From an uncultured Gemmatimonadota bacterium (lineage in GTDB: Bacteria > Gemmatimonadota > Gemmatimonadetes > Gemmatimonadales > GWC2-71-9), in the NCBI GenBank assembly GCA_913009915.1, contig CAJVYZ010000009.1, forward strand, positions 1-14,286: 14,286 bases of DNA. Reading direction: 5' to 3'. The position numbers were made by a program, and so were the translations under genes. The notes beneath the pieces are model-generated. The model was not told the DNA's origin. It worked only from the letters and a program-made list of their open reading frames with translations, and ran no database searches. Of this stretch, positions 7,388 to 14,271 are shown piece after piece (within the stretch, counting starts at the first letter, position 1; each line of letters begins with the position of its first letter).

Positions 7388-9663
7388 TCCAGGTGAACGT
7401 CGGATGCCTCCGACGCCGATTCGTCGCCGGATTCTCGCAGATCGAAATCCCCATGATCCAGCCGCTGGATTAGTGAATCGCGCCGGGTAACCGACGCCGG
7501 CATCTCGGCCAAGCCAACCAAACGCAGCACTTCGGCTGTCAGCCGGTCGATCTCTTCGGTCGCCTCGCCCTGGGCCGCGGCCATGTCCAACCATCGGAGG
7601 GCTTCGTCGAACGCCAAGTGCCGCACCGCGGCCGCGGCCGCAATCACGGCATGCCGCCGGGCCAGATCGTGGAGTCCGCCTCGTTCGGCGTGCCGGGCAA
7701 GACGGCCGGCGAGGATGCTCCGCTCGGGCGGGAGCAAGCGGTCCATGGCAAGCGCCAAGGCGCGGTATAGTTCGGTCAGTCGGGAGGTGGACAGGTCCCG
7801 GCGCACCACCTCGGCAATCAAGGGATGCGCCGGCCGGTATTCGCCTTCGACCTCGACGAGAAGCTGTCGCCCGACAAGCTCGTCGCACAAGGTCGCGGTC
7901 CTGAGCCTGGGGATGCCGGTCACGTCGGCCACCAGTTCCGGGGTGCATCCTACTCGGCCGACCGCCACGGTCGTCAACAACACCCGCAGCTGGTCGGGGA
8001 GACGCTGCAGACGCTGGGCAATGGTCTCCCTGATGGTGCCGGGCATTTCAAAGCCGCCAGGCTCGACTTCCTGGTGGACGACCCATTCCCCCGTCGTCGG
8101 GTCGAGGACCAGTGCCCCCTGATCGAACAACGCCTTGAGGACTTCGAGAATGTAGTGCGGGTTGCCCTCGGTGACCTCGAACAACCGGCGGGAGAACCGC
8201 GTGCCCCGTTGAGGATGCTCGATGTGCCCCATGTCACGGATCAACTCGCGCACCTCGGCTTCCGTCAGCGGACTCAGCGGTATGACCGTGGTCTCCGGGC
8301 CGGTGCGCCAGGCCCGGTACAGTCTGGCCGCGGCGGAGCCGCGCTCGACCTCGGCCGGTGCATAGGTCGCCACGATCATTATCGGAGACTCGGCCCACCG
8401 CCGACCGAGAAAGTGCAGCAGGGCGCAGGTCTCCCCATCGTATTGCTCGAGACTGTCGAGCACTACCATGACCGGCCGCTCGGCGGCCAGCGCCAGCCCC
8501 ACCTGACCCACACCCTCGAACAGCCGCCACTGCTCGGCACCATCGTGTGGGTCGGCCGGCGCAGGGAGATCGACGAATCGCTGCCGCAAGTCCGGCAGCA
8601 GCCTGCCTGCCTCCGTGAGCCACTCAGGCGGCGTTCCAACGAGACCGGGGGCCGTTATCGCGTCTTGCATCGCCTCGGCGATGGGCCCGTAGGGGATTCC
8701 CCCATCCATACCGTTGCCCCGGCCGAACAACACCGTGGCGCCCTTGGTCCTGGCCCACCGGGAGAACTCGTCGGCCAGCCTGGTCTTGCCCACACCGACC
8801 GGACCCTCGAGCACGACGATCTGCCCAACGTTGCCCTCCGACCGGTACCAGCGATCGGTCAAGCATTGCCAGGCGCTCTCGCGGCCGACCAGTGGGGGGG
8901 CCAACGTGGGAGGGCGGACTCGCCACTCGTTGGAGATCGGCCGATCGGGAATCAGATCGGTTTCCGTCGCTATCTGTGCCTTGAGCGCGTTGAAAGCGGC
9001 CCCGGGTTCGGCGTGGAGTTCGTCGGCCAGCGCCGCCTCATGCCGGGCGCACCGTTCGAGGGCTTCGCCGCGGTCGCCTGCCATATACCACGCCTCGGCG
9101 GCAATGCGGGCCGCGTCGTCCGACAACGGATCGAGGTCGAGAATGCGGTCGGCCGAGCGGGCGGCCTCCTGCCAGCGCCAACGCGACATGGCATCCCGCG
9201 CCACGGTGAGCATGACCTCCTGGTGCCGGCGCAGCAGTTGCTGCCGCTTGCCGGCCACCCACTCGTCGAACGCCGGCGCGCGTTTGATGATGAAGCCGGA
9301 GAGAAAACGGGAAACCTGGTACTCGGAGGCGCCCCTAACGTCGTCGTCTACCGCGGCCAGAAACGCGACGGCGTCACAGGCGATGGGGTCGATCAGGGAG
9401 ACCGTAGTGCGATCGGTGCCCAGCCGCTCGCCGATGGTCGCTCGCAGGCGGCTCACCGCCTGGCGCAGCGAGGCCCGCGCCTTGTCGTCGGAAGAATCAC
9501 CCCACAGCAGCGTGGCGAGTTCGTCCCGGGTGTGGCGCCCTGGCTCCAGCGTGAGGTAGGCCAGCAGGGCCAAGTCCTTCCGGTGACTCGACACCTCCGG
9601 CGACGGCTTGCCGTCCAGGCTGAGTGAGGGGATCCCAAACAGCGTCAGGGACGGTTGCGGCAT
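7384..9663 (-). CDS. AfsR/SARP-like transcriptional regulator: winged helix + BTAD + STAND/AAA ATPase
   Basis: A 759-residue protein. Residues about 1-85 form an OmpR-like winged helix (SLTLFGIPSLSLDG, then RDELATLLWGDSSDDKARASLRQAVSRLR). About 90-240 is the bacterial transcriptional activation domain (BTAD), with LDPLSDDAARIAAEAWYMAG and ADELHAEPGAAF. From about 255 comes a STAND/AAA ATPase module (LVGRESAWQ; Walker A GPVGVGKT near 284-292; Walker B VMVVLDSLEQYD near 400). The rest is helical, with an acidic C-terminus. Walker B has Ser where relatives usually have a second Asp. The family's long C-terminal TPR array is missing or very short. ATG at 9663 is chosen over TTG 9693 because GAGGGAG (9669-9675) sits 5 bases away and the TTG overlaps the predicted -10. 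The 3' end overlaps the broken kinase's end by 4 bases, tail to tail. Target genes cannot be read from the sequence; autoregulation or control of the divergent kinase is plausible. Confidence 0.9.
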   Translation of the reverse strand: MPQPSLTLFGIPSLSLDGKPSPEVSSHRKDLALLAYLTLEPGRHTRDELATLLWGDSSDDKARASLRQAVSRLRATIGERLGTDRTTVSLIDPIACDAVAFLAAVDDDVRGASEYQVSRFLSGFIIKRAPAFDEWVAGKRQQLLRRHQEVMLTVARDAMSRWRWQEAARSADRILDLDPLSDDAARIAAEAWYMAGDRGEALERCARHEAALADELHAEPGAAFNALKAQIATETDLIPDRPISNEWRVRPPTLAPPLVGRESAWQCLTDRWYRSEGNVGQIVVLEGPVGVGKTRLADEFSRWARTKGATVLFGRGNGMDGGIPYGPIAEAMQDAITAPGLVGTPPEWLTEAGRLLPDLRQRFVDLPAPADPHDGAEQWRLFEGVGQVGLALAAERPVMVVLDSLEQYDGETCALLHFLGRRWAESPIMIVATYAPAEVERGSAAARLYRAWRTGPETTVIPLSPLTEAEVRELIRDMGHIEHPQRGTRFSRRLFEVTEGNPHYILEVLKALFDQGALVLDPTTGEWVVHQEVEPGGFEMPGTIRETIAQRLQRLPDQLRVLLTTVAVGRVGCTPELVADVTGIPRLRTATLCDELVGRQLLVEVEGEYRPAHPLIAEVVRRDLSTSRLTELYRALALAMDRLLPPERSILAGRLARHAERGGLHDLARRHAVIAAAAAVRHLAFDEALRWLDMAAAQGEATEEIDRLTAEVLRLVGLAEMPASVTRRDSLIQRLDHGDFDLRESGDESASEASDVHLD

Positions 9664-9668
9664 GGTGG

Positions 9669-9675
9669 CTCCCTC
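9669..9675 (-). promoter_or_regulatory. Ribosome-binding site of the AfsR-like regulator
   Basis: Reads GAGGGAG on the minus strand, 5 bases before the ATG at 9661-9663. It is the strongest Shine-Dalgarno match near this gene and decides the start against the TTG at 9693, which has none. Confidence 0.75.
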
Positions 9676-9691
9676 AGGGCGTTCAATGTCC

Positions 9692-9719
9692 AAGGTACCG
9701 TCCTGAAGGAGCCGGACAA
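9692..9719 (-). promoter_or_regulatory. Predicted promoter of the AfsR-like regulator
   Basis: On the minus strand, TTGTCC (9714-9719) is followed after 16 bases by TACCTT (9692-9697). This is a fair sigma-70-like match in a gap with no other obvious pair. Transcription would begin near 9685, giving a leader of about 20 bases that contains the GAGGGAG site. The -10 context GGTACCTT closely resembles the GGTACCAT of the divergent kinase promoter. Prediction only. Confidence 0.45.
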
Positions 9720-9822
9720 GCGGGCGTCGATTCCACGGCTCCCTTTACCTCCTCCCCCGTATCCGGGCGCTTGACCCGGTCGGTGTGATACCGGCGGACT
9801 GCGTTGAGGCCGGGTCGGACGT

Positions 9823-9875
9823 CGTGAAGGCAAGATCGACGGGTATCGTGATTTTCCCGTGAAGGCGTGATCGGC
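9823..9875 (+). repeat. Imperfect 18-base direct repeat, two copies 35 bases apart; candidate operator
   Basis: Copy 1 (9823-9840) reads CGTGAAGGCAAGATCGAC and copy 2 (9858-9875) reads CGTGAAGGCGTGATCGGC: 15 of 18 bases are identical. The pentamer CGTGA occurs four times in this stretch, at 9823, 9847, 9858 and 9866. Two of these starts are 11 bases apart, the pitch known for SARP-family binding repeats. Binding by the neighbouring regulator is inference. The repeat lies upstream of both predicted promoters, roughly 140-190 bases from the regulator's start of transcription. Confidence 0.5.
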
Positions 9876-10061
9876 ATCGGTGACTCGGCCCCTCTTTTGG
9901 ACAATTTCTCATGTGCGCCGAGAGCGAATCACGGAGAAATCACGCGGGCAAGCGACTTTGGGATGACGTGTTCAGGGGAGTTGGCCGTCGTGTCCCAGCC
10001 GCCGGGCTTGTGGTTGATGCACCGAGATTTACCTGCGGCGGGCGAGCGAGTGCCGGCTTGC

Positions 10062-10090
10062 TTGCCGGGGAGGATTCCGGGTGGTACCAT
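10062..10090 (+). promoter_or_regulatory. Predicted promoter of the large membrane kinase
   Basis: TTGCCG (10062-10067), a 17-base spacer and TACCAT (10085-10090): four of six consensus bases in each box with optimal spacing. Transcription would start near 10097, about 60 bases before the ATG at 10158. A short inverted repeat, CCGGC (10053-10057) / GCCGG (10064-10068), overlaps the -35 box and could be an operator half-site pair. Prediction only. Confidence 0.5.
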
Positions 10091-10157
10091 AGAGCCAGTT
10101 CCCGCCCACACCTGTGAGGGCGAGGCGCCCGGGGGTGGCATGCCGGGCGCACGGCCG

Positions 10158-13100
10158 ATGCACACGGATGTTGCGATGGATCGTCTCCAAGCCGGTCTTG
10201 AGGGCCGGTACACGATCGAGCGCCAGCTCGGTCGCGGGGGCATGGCCACGGTCTATCTGGCTGTCGATGTGAAGCATCAGCGGCAGGTGGCCCTCAAGCT
10301 GCTGCACCCCGAGTTCGCCGCCGTCGTGGGCCCCGAGCGGTTCCTGCGCGAGATCGACATCGCGGCCGCACTTTCCAATCCGCACATTCTTCCGCTTTAC
10401 GACTCCGGACAGGTGGACGGGCTGTTGTACTACGTCATGCCCTATGTTGCCGGCGAGTCGTTGGAGAACCGTCTCCACCGGGAGACCCAACTCCCGATCG
10501 ATACCGCCCTGGCCATCACCAAGGACATTGCGGCCGGATTGACCTATGCCCACGACCTGGGCCTGGTCCACCGCGACATCAAACCCGGCAATATCCTGCT
10601 GGACGGAGACAGCGCGGTGCTGGCCGACTTCGGTATCGCCCGGGCGGTGGACGTGGTGGCGGGCGATGAGGTGACCGACAGCGGGATGGTGATCGGGACG
10701 CCGCAGTACATGAGCCCCGAGCAGGGCCAGGGGCACGGCAAGGTCGACGCCCGGAGCGACATCTATTCGTTGGGGTGCGTGCTCTATGAGATGATAGCCG
10801 GCGAGCCGCCATTCGACGGGCCCACAGCCCACGTGATCATCGCCCGCCACCAGCACGAGGCACCGCGCTCGCTCACCATGACGCGGTCGACCGTGCCGGC
10901 GTCGGTGGAATTCGCCATCGAGAGTGCGTTGGCCAAGGTGCCGGCGGACCGGCCGGAAACGGCGGAGCGATTCGTGGAGATGCTGGACGAGCCTCCACCG
11001 ACTCGAAAGATGAAGGTACTGTGGGGCAAAGGCCGCTTGGTAGGATCGTTTCTGATCGTAACCGCGGCGATCGTCCTGGCTGTCCTCGCCTCAACAACAC
11101 TGAATAACCCTGATGTCACTCCCTGGCTGGACGGGCGTCCCGCCTCTGTCGTTGTGATCCCCTACCATACGTCCACCACCAGTCAACGCGAACAGGCGCT
11201 GGCAGATGAATTGGCCGATGACATTACCAGAGAACTAAACAACTGGGATTCCATCCGAGCCGTTCCCAGCGTTTCCCTGAGCGGTCCGATCTTCGATCTG
11301 GGGCTCTCCGGCCCAACGTTTGAGCGGATTGACGACGGCATCGAGGTATCGCGCGCGGTGAACGCCCAGGCACTTGCGGCGTTGACCGTAAACCTGCGAG
11401 GTGACACGGCCTTCGTTGAAGCCACTTTGTTCGATACCAGAACCAACGAGAGTGTAGGTCAGCCATTGCAAGCATCGGCTCTCGTGCATGACATGACGGC
11501 GCTGGCGGCTCCCATTGTGTACGGGATACTAGCAATCGATGAGGCAGAGGGTGACCCGATCGAGCTGCGTCGCCTCACCCACATGCCGGCCGCCCTCAGT
11601 AACTTCATCGAGGGACAACGACACCTGGCAGGTTGGAGACTCACCGACGCGGCAGCGAGTTTCCGTCAGGCGATCGCACTCGACACGATGTTCGCGCTTG
11701 CCATTCACAGCCTCGCCCAGACCCTGTACTGGGAAGCCGCTCAAGATGCGGGGCGGCTTGAGAGCCTCGGCCCGCAAATTAGCCAGTTGAGTGCCGTATC
11801 TGTTCGGCTCTCGACCGGATTGCCATCCCGCGACAGCAGCCACATAGCAGCATTCTACGCGTTTCAACTGGGCGACTACGCCACAGCTCGTGAATCCTAC
11901 CAATCAATATTGGCGGTGGACTCTACCGACGTCTACGCCTGGCTCATGCTTGGCAGTGTGGAATTCCGTGATCCATGGTTGGCCATCAGTGCGGGCGATT
12001 CACTGGCACCGCGTAGCAACCTGAACGTGGCGACACGTGCTTTCTTGGAGGCCGTGAGACTTCAGCCGACCTTCGATCTCGGATATGGACATCTGTTCGA
12101 TATATACAGGATCGTGACGACGGCTATCGACCAACGCGGGTGCCCCGGCTTCGAATTACCGCGGGACGAATTTCTTGCCGCTTGGGAACCGCGAACACCG
12201 CACCGCGCTAGCGCGTATTGCCCGGTGGTGCTGGACACGCTCGAATGGATCAGCCGAGCCGCTTTCGATTCTCTCAGTCCATCACTGGTACGGGCAGGAG
12301 CCGATAGGCTGTTTGACCAGTCTGTCAGATCGGTTCGCAGGTGGGCTGATTTCGCCCCGGGGTTGGTCAAGCCCCGGGACGAAATCGTGGCTGCGATACT
12401 AGTGCAACGAGCACGCATGGGATTGTCCTCACCAGAATCCATCGACAGCATGTCCCAGGTCGCACTCGAAAGCGCGTCTCAGGCACTCGCACTCAAGCGA
12501 GATACCGTACCTCTCGACATCCTGCAACTGGGCAGCCTCCTCCTCGGAGCTGGTAACCGCGAGGCGGCGGCTACTTTGACTGAACAGGCCCTGGCACAAT
12601 ACGACTTGGAAGCGAACCCAACATCGGAATCACCACCGTCCTTTGCAGCCAATGTCTTTCTCGCGACGGGGCAGCCTTCCCGAGCTCTGCACCTCGTCTC
12701 GGAGGACTCCAGACAGATATTCATTAAGGATACCCTCGCGAATGCTCTCATACCATACGGCGGCGCAGAAAGTACCGTTGGTCGGATCCGCGTGTTCGGT
12801 GCCGCCGGGGTCGGAGGACCACCCTTGCGGGCCGAGATTGATGATCTACTACGTATCTGGAGCCCACCTAGATACACTGAGCACCAAATCCACTTGTTGC
12901 GCCGTGACGCCACGCTTCTAATCGCAGTCGCACTCCACTGGAATACTGACTTGCTGGTGGAATGGGACCAAGGTGTCGAACAACGCCATCCGACATGGCG
13001 GGCGCTGGTAGAGAGCCAACAGGACTCGACAGTGGCCCCGAGCCTGCTGCGCCAATCTCGCGAAGCGAAGATACTCACCGTGAATGAGGCAACTCAGTCA

Positions 13101-13397
13101 TTTCTGCTTGCTGTGACGGCCGCCAACATCGGGGCTCACGACCTGGCGATAAGCCTGTTCGCTCGGCTAGACAGTCTACCACTGAGCTTGGACCGAGTCG
13201 ACGTTGGTTGGGGCCTACGCAGCTTGTCTTATCTCCTGCGGGCGCGCGAATACGAAGCCAACCAAGATACCAGTTCCACCGTGGAATTTTACCAGCGATT
13301 CATCGACGCGTGGAGCAGAGCTGACTCCTTGACCATACCGCTAATCGAAGAGGCCCAACGTAGCATGCAGCGTTACGAACGAGGTTCGCACAAATAG
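10158..13397 (+). CDS. Membrane-anchored PknB-type Ser/Thr kinase with TolB-like and TPR extracytoplasmic region
   Basis: A 1079-residue transmembrane kinase. The cytoplasmic kinase domain spans about residues 17-280: glycine loop LGRGGMATVYLA (24-35), ATP lysine K47, alpha-C E65, HRDIKPGN (catalytic D140), DFG (157-159), GTPQYMSPEQ and DIYSLGCVLYE. All catalytic residues are present. One membrane helix follows at about 294-312 (VGSFLIVTAAIVLAVLAS). Outside it, about 325-460 (SVVVIPYHT... DELADDITREL) resembles the TolB-like N-terminal domain common in these kinases. TPR-like helices come next, for example TDAAASFRQAIALD and YATARESYQSILAVDSTD, with a last one near the C-terminus (EFYQRFIDAWSRADS). 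Only two cysteines occur outside the membrane, C662 and C688, a possible disulphide. The ATG at 10158 gives the usual short lead-in before GRYTIERQLG; ATG 10140, after a GGGGG run, is the alternative. GC content falls after the kinase domain. The ligand and substrates are not evident. Confidence 0.92.
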   Translation: MHTDVAMDRLQAGLEGRYTIERQLGRGGMATVYLAVDVKHQRQVALKLLHPEFAAVVGPERFLREIDIAAALSNPHILPLYDSGQVDGLLYYVMPYVAGESLENRLHRETQLPIDTALAITKDIAAGLTYAHDLGLVHRDIKPGNILLDGDSAVLADFGIARAVDVVAGDEVTDSGMVIGTPQYMSPEQGQGHGKVDARSDIYSLGCVLYEMIAGEPPFDGPTAHVIIARHQHEAPRSLTMTRSTVPASVEFAIESALAKVPADRPETAERFVEMLDEPPPTRKMKVLWGKGRLVGSFLIVTAAIVLAVLASTTLNNPDVTPWLDGRPASVVVIPYHTSTTSQREQALADELADDITRELNNWDSIRAVPSVSLSGPIFDLGLSGPTFERIDDGIEVSRAVNAQALAALTVNLRGDTAFVEATLFDTRTNESVGQPLQASALVHDMTALAAPIVYGILAIDEAEGDPIELRRLTHMPAALSNFIEGQRHLAGWRLTDAAASFRQAIALDTMFALAIHSLAQTLYWEAAQDAGRLESLGPQISQLSAVSVRLSTGLPSRDSSHIAAFYAFQLGDYATARESYQSILAVDSTDVYAWLMLGSVEFRDPWLAISAGDSLAPRSNLNVATRAFLEAVRLQPTFDLGYGHLFDIYRIVTTAIDQRGCPGFELPRDEFLAAWEPRTPHRASAYCPVVLDTLEWISRAAFDSLSPSLVRAGADRLFDQSVRSVRRWADFAPGLVKPRDEIVAAILVQRARMGLSSPESIDSMSQVALESASQALALKRDTVPLDILQLGSLLLGAGNREAAATLTEQALAQYDLEANPTSESPPSFAANVFLATGQPSRALHLVSEDSRQIFIKDTLANALIPYGGAESTVGRIRVFGAAGVGGPPLRAEIDDLLRIWSPPRYTEHQIHLLRRDATLLIAVALHWNTDLLVEWDQGVEQRHPTWRALVESQQDSTVAPSLLRQSREAKILTVNEATQSFLLAVTAANIGAHDLAISLFARLDSLPLSLDRVDVGWGLRSLSYLLRAREYEANQDTSSTVEFYQRFIDAWSRADSLTIPLIEEAQRSMQRYERGSHK

Positions 13398-13451
13398 GCG
13401 TGACAACCATTCCACTTAGTTCCTACACACCTCATCTGAAAGGGACATACC

Positions 13452-13676
13452 ATGAAAGCCACAGCGGAGAAGGAAAAAGACACTCTAGTCATTCCGCAGT
13501 GCATCGACTGCGGCGACCGGTGGGTCTGTGGGCGGAAGCCCGTCTGCCAGGAGATGGCCGCAAGAAGCGGTTGGATCCCTTACGGGAAGATCAAGTTCCG
13601 AAAATCCGTCAGCGCGATCAGCTTGGAGGTGAGGCTGACCAGCGAAGGTGAGATACAGGTACAAGTCAATTACTAG
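13452..13676 (+). CDS. Small four-cysteine protein of unknown function
   Basis: A 74-residue product I do not recognise. The first half carries four cysteines in the order C-x2-C-x5-C-x5-C (C17, C20, C26, C32, within CIDCGDRWVCGRKPVC), which could bind zinc or form two disulphides. The second half (SVSAISLEVRLTSEGEIQVQVN) looks like alternating beta strand. There is no signal peptide or membrane helix. The ATG at 13452 is preceded by AAAGGGA (13438-13444) at a usable distance, and the third codon positions are mostly G or C, both supporting a real gene. An overlapping frame from GTG 13400 has neither. It begins 54 bases after the large kinase with no visible terminator between, so the two may be co-transcribed. 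The product could be a kinase accessory or substrate, but that is only context. Confidence 0.65.
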   Translation: MKATAEKEKDTLVIPQCIDCGDRWVCGRKPVCQEMAARSGWIPYGKIKFRKSVSAISLEVRLTSEGEIQVQVNY

Positions 13677-14001
13677 TTGCCTAATCTATCGGATGGCAGG
13701 ATACGAAGACGAGAGTTCAACGGTCTTTGCAGGACGCGCAGTAATCCGCCAGTGAGGCGTGATCGCCACGGGAGTGGTAGGTGGTCGATAAGGTCCGTTT
13801 TCGCTCACGGTAGACGGCTCTTCGTTTTCTTGATCCCGCACAAAATTGCCACGTTCACACTGCATGATCGAAGGATGAAGCAGAAGAGCAAACGAAGCCC
13901 GGGGAGATGCTTGTCCCACCCCGGTAAGTTCGGACGCCGACCGCCGGAGTGCTTGACCCGTTGAGCTGGACGGCGGTGTACCAAAGATCGGGAGGTGCAG
14001 G
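13677..14001. other. Intergenic stretch without a convincing gene
   Basis: About 325 bases. A plus-strand frame from TTG 13677 (95 codons) and a minus-strand frame 13686-14033 (115 codons) are open, but both give basic or Ser/Pro-rich text with no domain, no good start and no ribosome-binding site. An imperfect hairpin, ATCGCCAC (13762-13769) with GTGGTCGAT (13781-13789) and one bulged T, is followed a few bases later by a short T run near 13798; it may be a weak terminator of the kinase unit. TTGACC at 13953-13958 upstream of TACCAA (13979) could be a promoter for the last gene, but the 20-base spacer is too long to trust. Confidence 0.5.
13752..13767 (+). repeat. Third near-copy of the 9823-9875 repeat
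   Basis: Reads GTGAGGCGTGATCGCC. Allowing one missing A, it matches GTGAAGGCGTGATCGGC of copy 2 at all but one base and shares the uninterrupted 11-mer AGGCGTGATCG. It lies between the two small genes and partly overlaps the arm of the weak hairpin there, so it may be a shared operator or simply chance. Confidence 0.3.
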
Positions 14002-14271
14002 ATGGGATTCGGCAAAGCTACGACAGGCGACATATTCCTCGCCGCATTTGGCGTTAGCTACCTCGTTGGTGTACTAGGGGCAATCGGCCTTGCTGCTATT
14101 GGGGGAGACAAGGCATCCGCGATTGAGCTCCTGGAGATTCTCCTATCGCCCAAAGTGTTCACTGCGATACTCGCGCTCCTCGCTGGCAGGGAGTTCGGGC
14201 CAAAACTGATGGCTCTTACGGAAGCCAAGATTAAAGAATTGGGCCGCAGGGGGCAGCCCAGCGAGTCCTGA
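14002..14271 (+). CDS. Small membrane protein of unknown function
   Basis: An 89-residue product not assigned to a known family. A hydrophobic first segment at about residues 10-34 (IFLAAFGVSYLVGVLGAIGLAAI) is followed by a short polar turn (GGDKASAIE) and a second hydrophobic stretch at about 43-61 (LLEILLSPKVFTAILALLAG). It ends in a charged, probably cytoplasmic helix (KLMALTEAKIKELGRRG). A two-pass inner-membrane protein is the likely form. The start is well supported: GGGAGGTG (13990-13997) sits just before ATG 14002, the best ribosome-binding site at this end of the window. The gene ends 15 bases before the window edge, so its downstream partners are unseen. Confidence 0.65.
   Translation: MGFGKATTGDIFLAAFGVSYLVGVLGAIGLAAIGGDKASAIELLEILLSPKVFTAILALLAGREFGPKLMALTEAKIKELGRRGQPSES

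Larger units (their letters stand above)
9664..10157. other. Divergent intergenic control region between regulator and large kinase
   Basis: About 490 bases separate the two divergent starts. Several frames are open here, including the kinase frame itself back to GTG 9867, but the encoded residues are low-complexity Gly/Pro/Arg text with no domain, and a promoter lies inside it, so it is read as non-coding. It holds a promoter for each gene and an imperfect 18-base direct repeat at 9823-9875. A small inverted repeat (ACGGG 9839-9843 / CCCGT 9856-9860) lies between the repeat copies. Confidence 0.6.

Noticed and set aside
7825..9627. 600-codon open frame on the plus strand
   Set aside because: It lies entirely antisense to the AfsR-like regulator, whose domains are clear. 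Its text is Arg/Gly/Pro/Gln-rich with no motif, typical of a shadow frame in GC-rich DNA.
9664..9693. TTG start for the AfsR-like regulator
   Set aside because: It has no ribosome-binding site and sits on the predicted -10 box, while ATG 9663 has GAGGGAG at correct spacing.
9867..10157. N-terminal extension of the large kinase back to GTG 9867
   Set aside because: The residues resemble no domain, a plausible promoter at 10062-10090 lies inside it, and kinases of this type start 10-20 residues before GRYxIERxLG.
13400..13651. 83-codon frame from GTG 13400 overlapping the four-cysteine gene
   Set aside because: It has no ribosome-binding site and basic, low-information text. The frame from ATG 13452 has better start signals and a cysteine pattern.
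13762..13789. Imperfect hairpin as a rho-independent terminator
   Set aside because: It has a bulged stem and an 11-base loop, and the short T run is some bases away. It is noted only as a weak possibility.
13677..14033. Open frames on both strands between the two small genes
   Set aside because: There are no start signals, domains or convincing composition. Most likely chance open frames.
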